From contig JADCRB010000065.1 of the NCBI GenBank assembly GCA_021464245.1, forward strand, positions 1,310,689 to 1,374,688: a stretch of 64,000 bases of DNA, in the 5' to 3' direction. A program made the translations under genes and the position numbers. Numbering within the stretch: the first letter of the stretch is position 1; every line of letters begins with the position of its first letter. Source of the stretch: Carallia brachiata. Its lineage: Eukaryota > Streptophyta > Magnoliopsida > Malpighiales > Rhizophoraceae. The notes under the pieces are model-generated. The model was not told where the DNA came from and did not search any database. It saw only the letters and a program-made list of their open reading frames with translations. This document shows, piece after piece, positions 59,052-64,000 of the stretch.

Positions 59052-60408
59052 CAATAAAAAATTAGTCCTATATTTAACAAATTTCATTTTAATTTTAAAA
59101 TTATAAATATTTCATTTAAATTCTAAACGTAAAATATCTTATTTAAATTAAGTCTTACAATAATGAATATAGTTTAACTGTTAAAAATAATATTAATTAT
59201 ATTTAAAAATTTTAAAAAATAACAAAAAAAATTAATTAAAAATGTCAGAATACTTAACAATGCGTATTTTCAAAAACAATACATCTCTGCATCTTTCTCC
59301 ATTCTCTCCTTTCTTCTCTCTCTCCAACATCCAGTCCTCTTCTCATCAAACTCATCTTCATCCCGACTCTGTCTTGGTATTATTATATTAATCAATAATC
59401 AATCTAGAGTTCTTTTATATCAATTTGTGAAGAATTCTATGAATCATCATCATCAAGGAGTAAAATAGAAGAAGAAGAAGAATATAAAAGGAAAAAAAGT
59501 CGAGAAGTATGAGAAATGGAGAAGGTAGTGGAAGGAATAATAAACCTTATCTATGAATGAATGAATTGAACCTGAACTCCAGATTAAGAAATTGTGTAGT
59601 GGTTCCTGTTATTGTTCTTTTTTTTTTCTCTGATTATTGGGATCTTTTTGAAACCAAAAAAAAAAAAGGAAGAAAAGATGGAATAGACAAAGTTTCGTTT
59701 TTGTTTGATCGCCGATGTCGGTCGTGGATGATCATAAATTTGAGGAAGAAAAACATGCCAAATCGACTGAGACAATCTGTGTGACGCCGTCGACGACCTC
59801 TTCTTCCATGTAGAACCCACTTCGCAGCCGGCCGACTCCTCGTCGTCGAAGCAGTCGATCGACGATTGTTTGAACCGGTTGCCGAATTCGGTCTCGTCGT
59901 GCATCGGGGAGATCGAACACCGTTGACCCACAACCCCAATCTGAATCCCAATCCTTGGAGGATAATTTCATTGTTCATTTACTGGTTGATTCTCCCATCG
60001 TTGATGTTCCACCGGTGACGAGCACCAATTCTGTATAGCATGTCAGACTTCCCTTCCCTCTCCCCTCCCTCCTCCGCCACTGCCGCCTCTGATGCTCGAC
60101 GGAGTCGCTCACCAAGAAAACAAGGAAAACAACAACAACAATGGCGGCAGGGTGACGAGGGCCCCAACCTCTATACAGGATGGGCCACACTGAAAACACG
60201 GTAGAGAGAGAGAGAGTGAGTGGGTGGTGGTGGTAGATCTTGGTTTTGAAAATACGTAGGTTATACGTATTCTGATTTTATAAATGAGTATTAGGACTCA
60301 ATTGAAACGAATGTATTAATGTTCGACACTTGAATGAAACGCACATAATATTTAGGACTGAATTGCAATTTGGCCAAACTTATGGGACCATTTTTTAACT
60401 TGTTCGGT
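59052..60408. mobile_element. 1.36-kb insertion in unit D with gene-like GC-rich core
   Basis: Unit A joins GCCAATAATTACTT directly to ..GGGTGAAACCCTGAC (41010-41040). Unit D has about 1.36 kb between these. The ends are loosely inverted: GGTCCAATAAAAAATTAGTCCTA at the left, and TGGTCCCATAAGTTTGGCC..AGTCCTAAATATT reversed at the right. The core (59700-60200) has coding-like composition. Its minus strand has overlapping open frames, the best reading MHDETEFGNRFKQSSIDCFD then EESAGCEVGSTWKKRSS. I do not recognise the protein. A Pack-MULE-like element carrying a host gene fragment is a reasonable guess. No clean target duplication was found. Confidence 0.5.
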
Positions 60409-61094
60409 CTGAAACCCTGACTGAGACAAGTGAACGATGGAAAAGAGAGCAAGTATGGGGCAAGTTACAAAAAAGAATTGGAGAATTTTTAATTTGATTT
60501 TTTTTTTAGTAAATATAATTTATTTATAATTTTATATTATATAATAAATATAAATTATTTAAAATAAAAAATAAAAAAATTTTATTATATAAAATTACAA
60601 CTGAGTTATACTAAATAATAATAATAAATGAAAATAATAAACAAACTAAAACGTTCAAATATGTATTATATTATATAATATATGATATAACCTAGAAGTC
60701 AATCGCATTTGTGTATTTTATATAGAATTAAACTGTTCGTAAAATTTATCTGATAAAATTTAATAATTTATTTTTTTAAAATAAATTATTTAACTATTCA
60801 TATTACTTTAATTTTATTTTAATTTTATTTTTAAAAATTTGCAGAGTATGTTCCTATGATTTGATATAAATGGTTATTTAAAAGAAAAAAATTTGGTACG
60901 CATATAAAATTTTTTTACTGTATTCACACACATTTATTATGTATAATTATGAGTTTTTTTTGTATAATTATAATATAAAAAATGATATAAAAAATATTAC
61001 TATTTTTTTTATTTCATATTAATTATACAAATAATAATCATAATTACATAAAATTAAGACGTGACAACCTATACGTATTCATGTAATCGAGCCC

Positions 61095-62547
61095 TACTTG
61101 AAATTTCCGGAACAAGACAATCCCATTCTTACTTTATTTCGTGAAGGACAATACCATCATTTTCATTCTTGCGTTCAACACTTTCCTTCATCATCACCGA
61201 GAAAGTTGTTTTTTTTGACCGGACACCAAGAAAGTTGTTGATTGCACTATTTTCAAGCAAATGCCGTATGAAAAGGGACGGTGCCGCTCTCTTGCAAATT
61301 GAATTAGTGTTAGAATTTTCGTTCACTTTTCTTTTCCCCAGATGCCGTGGATGCTGTTTTGGTTTACACGAAATAAAGCATGTCCTAACTCGAGTAAAAA
61401 CAAGAAGAAATTTGTTGGAACGTATTCTAAGTTTTATAATTACGTCTGTTTGTTAAAAAATAATTTATTTGTTCAAAATATTTATTAAATAAAATTAAAA
61501 TAAATTATTTTCTGTTATTTAACTATAATACTGAAAAATTTTGAAAAATATTTTTTTTGTTTGATATATATATATATATATATATATAAGGAAATTTTTA
61601 ATTTTAAAATATTTATAATATTGACTTTACCTTTGTCAATTTCTCTCTCCGTCGCTACTGCAGTATCTAACATTTATCCTTAGTAATTTTCACAAAGGGC
61701 ACATTCACAGCAAATAATGAATCCAATTCAATTATCACAAAAATATTCTTTTTCTACATAGTTTGTGATATAGGACGAATAAAAAGAATAAATACGTAAT
61801 TAACACGTTTTAAATAAGATAGAATCTAATAACTGAGAAACAAATCTTATCTTTCGTGGACCGAAACATTCGAAATTTCTTTTGAAAAAAAAAATTTTTA
61901 TCAGCAACTGTAATTGTTATCAGTTTTTCAGTGCTTAAACCAGGTAAATAGAGCATCTTAGGATGATATGGGCTGCTTAGTTTATTGGGGGTATCATTTA
62001 ACATCAAAGCTGCCGTTCAAGTAATGTCTATTCGTCTACTCAAAGGACATATTTGAAAAAAAAAAAAAAAAAGACCAACTAATAGGAGCAACAGTATAAG
62101 AAACCACACTACGACCATCACCGGTGGTGAACACAAAAGTGAGAATCCGCCATTGAGCTAAGAGCTACTTTGCTAGTTCTGGCCCCAATCTTAACATTCT
62201 TTTTGACAGACCAATCTTAACATTCTTGATTTCAACATTGACGACTTCAGCTGCGAGAGATCAAAAGTGGATGGAAAACCACGTAAGGGAACAAACCCAG
62301 AGAAATACCCACATCAAAATTTAGGCAGCAAAAAAAAAAAAAAAGGAAATTTATAGAACGTAGAGATTTATACATGACCATATCATAAAGTTACCCCATT
62401 TCCACAGATGCTGCGGAGATCAATTTGCGCTTATAGACGACGCTAGTTGACTGCTCCGAGAAATTTTCACCCTTCGAACAAATTACGGAGAAGAGCTCAG
62501 TCTATTCAAACGTTATGTTAGATGCGAAAAAATTAGGCGTGGAAGCA
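61095..62547. other. end of shared block in unit D, then unassigned spacer
   Basis: 61095-61440 matches unit A 41490-41860. After that come AT-rich DNA with a TA microsatellite (61565-61589), a poly-A run (62058-62072) and mixed sequence at 62100-62500 with no supported gene. Confidence 0.5.
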
Positions 62548-63167
62548 ATGTGTCAAAATTTGACCTAACTTAATAAGTTGACTTGAACCCGCCGAAAAAA
62601 TACGATTCAAACTCGACTTGAAAAATGACATAATCTAAAATGACCTGAATTCGAAATAACCTAAAAATCTTGGGTCAAACCTGAACCCAACCCTAACCCA
62701 ATATGTCTGATCCGAATTTTTTTTTCTTTAAGGGAAAAAAAAATAAAAAAATTTAGCATATTTTATATTATAAAAAGTATAAATTATACTATTTTCAATA
62801 TAGATCTTAATTATAAATTTTTTAAGAATATTTTGAAATTTTTTATACATTTTTAAATTTTATTTTAATTTTTAGGATGTTTTAAAAGAAATTTCTTCAA
62901 TTATTTTCTAATCATATAATTTTCTTTAATTTTTAAGAATTTTTAACAAAATTTTTGAAATTTTTTAAATTTTCAAAATTTATAATAAAAAATATCACGT
63001 CATCATTTTTTATGACGTGATCAACTCATGGGTTGATCCGAACTCGAAATGATCCAATCTAAAATGACCTGAAAATAATTTGACTTATAAATAACCTGAC
63101 CCGAAGCGACCTGAACCCGAAACGATCCAACCTAAACCCGACCTGATGACCTATTTTGACACTTATA
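62548..63167. mobile_element. 620-bp MITE with GACCTGA/CCCGA repeats and 9-10 bp target duplication
   Basis: Ends are ATGTGTCAAAATTTGACC and, reversed, TATAAGTGTCAAAATAGG. The flanks are CGTGGAAGCA (62538-62547) and CGTGGAGCA (63168-63176), a target duplication with one base lost. The arms are full of TGACCTGAA and CCCGAA words. Unit A shows the empty region (GAAAAAATTAGATGAGAAATAG at about 41874). No coding capacity. It fits a Mutator-like MITE. Confidence 0.65.
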
Positions 63168-63620
63168 CGTGGAGCATATACATAATAATTGATTAATTAG
63201 TTTGTATAAATATACAACAAAAAATTAATTAAAAAATACGTTCTTTTTTTTTTAAATATTAATTGGATCATTTACAAAACAATAAGTTAGATTGTTATGT
63301 GTCTGAATCGTATTTACATTTTTCTTGCAACTATCTAAATTTTTACTACAGAAAATATATTGCTTTTTCCAACACATTCTCATCACATGCGGTGAGTTTG
63401 ACTTAAAATTATGTATATTAATCACAAATCTTAAGTTTGAAATCTACATTCTATATTCCAATTGGAAACTACTGCGGTGGAAACCATTTTAATAATATAA
63501 TAAAGAGATTATGAGGGCCCCTTGCTAAAGGAAACAAAAAAAATAAATCTGTAAACTTGACTAACAAATAAATTTGGAAATTGGCCTTGAAATTATTACT
63601 GAGTAGGAAAGATCAATTTA

Positions 63621-64000
63621 GTTACGAGAGAGAGGAATCTGCTTTGGAGGCAGTGTGCGGATGTTCGGACATCACAAAAAAGTGCAACCATAAGTCTTTC
63701 AACGTAATTTCATTAAAATAATTTAAAACCAAAAAAATTAAAAATTAAAATTAAATATTTATTATTTTAAAATTTAAAATAAAAAATTAACTGAGTGTCA
63801 CCTAAAATAAACTAATTGCATGTTGTAGGAAGCACCCCGACAAATATGTTTGGTATGCGAGAAAAAATTAAAGAGAAAAAAAAGTATAATTATTATTATT
63901 TATTTTTTTTTATTTTTTTTTCTTCTTATTTTTTATACTATTCTAAAAAATTTAATTTTCTCTTTACTTTTTTTCTCACAAATTACTATTTATCTTTTCT
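63621..64000. other. window end, AT-rich, no gene
   Basis: Nothing is recognised apart from homopolymer-rich DNA and a TTATTATTATTTATTT run. Confidence 0.6.

Larger units (their letters stand above)
55554..63620. repeat. tandem duplication unit D
   Basis: Begins at CTATTTTCACATAAAGCGAATCC (equivalent to 37478 in unit A), contains the conserved non-coding part, the broken EF-hand copy, the ATT microsatellite, a 1.36-kb insert, the shared GTGTTAGAATTTTCGTTCAC block (61310), a 620-bp MITE and ends near 63620 (GAGTAGGAAAGATCAATTTAGTTA, as at 42340-42365). It has no ligase exon. Confidence 0.7.

Noticed and set aside
1..64000. CRISPR arrays, operons, bacterial promoters
   Set aside because: The window is plant nuclear DNA; tandem repeats present are minisatellites and microsatellites without spacer structure.
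1..64000. Ordinary tRNA or rRNA genes
   Set aside because: No complete cloverleaf was found; the B-box-like sites belong to repeat-like contexts, and the rRNA-like words are snoRNA guides.

Overview
The window is plant nuclear DNA, almost certainly from a eudicot. It is AT-rich, its intergenic spacers are full of A/T homopolymers and TA or ATT microsatellites, its genes are short multi-exon genes with GT-AG introns, and the gene content is plant-specific: a chloroplast NDH subunit, a plastid thioredoxin, an alpha-expansin, a light-harvesting protein and a calmodulin-like protein. I do not name the species. All exon models were made by eye from splice sites, reading phase and family resemblance.

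Left half (1-32 kb): four well-supported plus-strand genes lie in long spacers. They are PnsB5/NDH18-like (5199-6907, 6 exons), an ACHT-type atypical thioredoxin with a CGGC active site (11782-12942, 4 exons), an alpha-expansin (23913-25077, 3 exons) and LHCA4 (29850-31257, 3 exons). Between the thioredoxin and the expansin, the minus strand from about 17.5 to 15.5 kb looks like a non-coding snoRNA host gene. It carries two box C/D snoRNAs whose guides match stretches of plant 18S and 25S rRNA recalled from memory, behind a TATA box and a telo-box. Repeats here include a CCGG-rich inverted-repeat element with tRNA-like boxes inside it, a poly(A) retroposon-like sequence and a decayed LINE RNase H fragment.

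Right half (32-64 kb): this is a locally duplicated, decaying array of two minus-strand genes, a biotin/lipoate A/B ligase-family gene and a CML45/46-like EF-hand gene. The same two families sit next to each other in Arabidopsis (At3g29010 and At3g29000, from memory). I see four partial units: A about 34.3-42.4 kb, B about 42.7-48.3 kb, C about 49.3-55.55 kb and D about 55.55-63.6 kb. No unit has a complete ligase gene. A keeps exons 2-4 but has lost exon 1 by deletion, B keeps only a frameshifted exon 1, and C keeps exons 1-2 only. The EF-hand gene is intact in A (221 aa), missing from B and C, and frameshifted in D.

Because the units can be compared, insertions can be recognised by absence in a sister copy. 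These include a 496-bp MULE-type MITE with a 9-bp target duplication, a 519-bp solo-LTR candidate, a 620-bp MITE, a SINE candidate, and a 1.36-kb insert in D with gene-like GC-rich content. Each unit also carries a GC-rich module and a TATA-bearing promoter-like block with no recognisable downstream gene. The likeliest genuine novelties are the snoRNA host locus and the scattered ligase exons.
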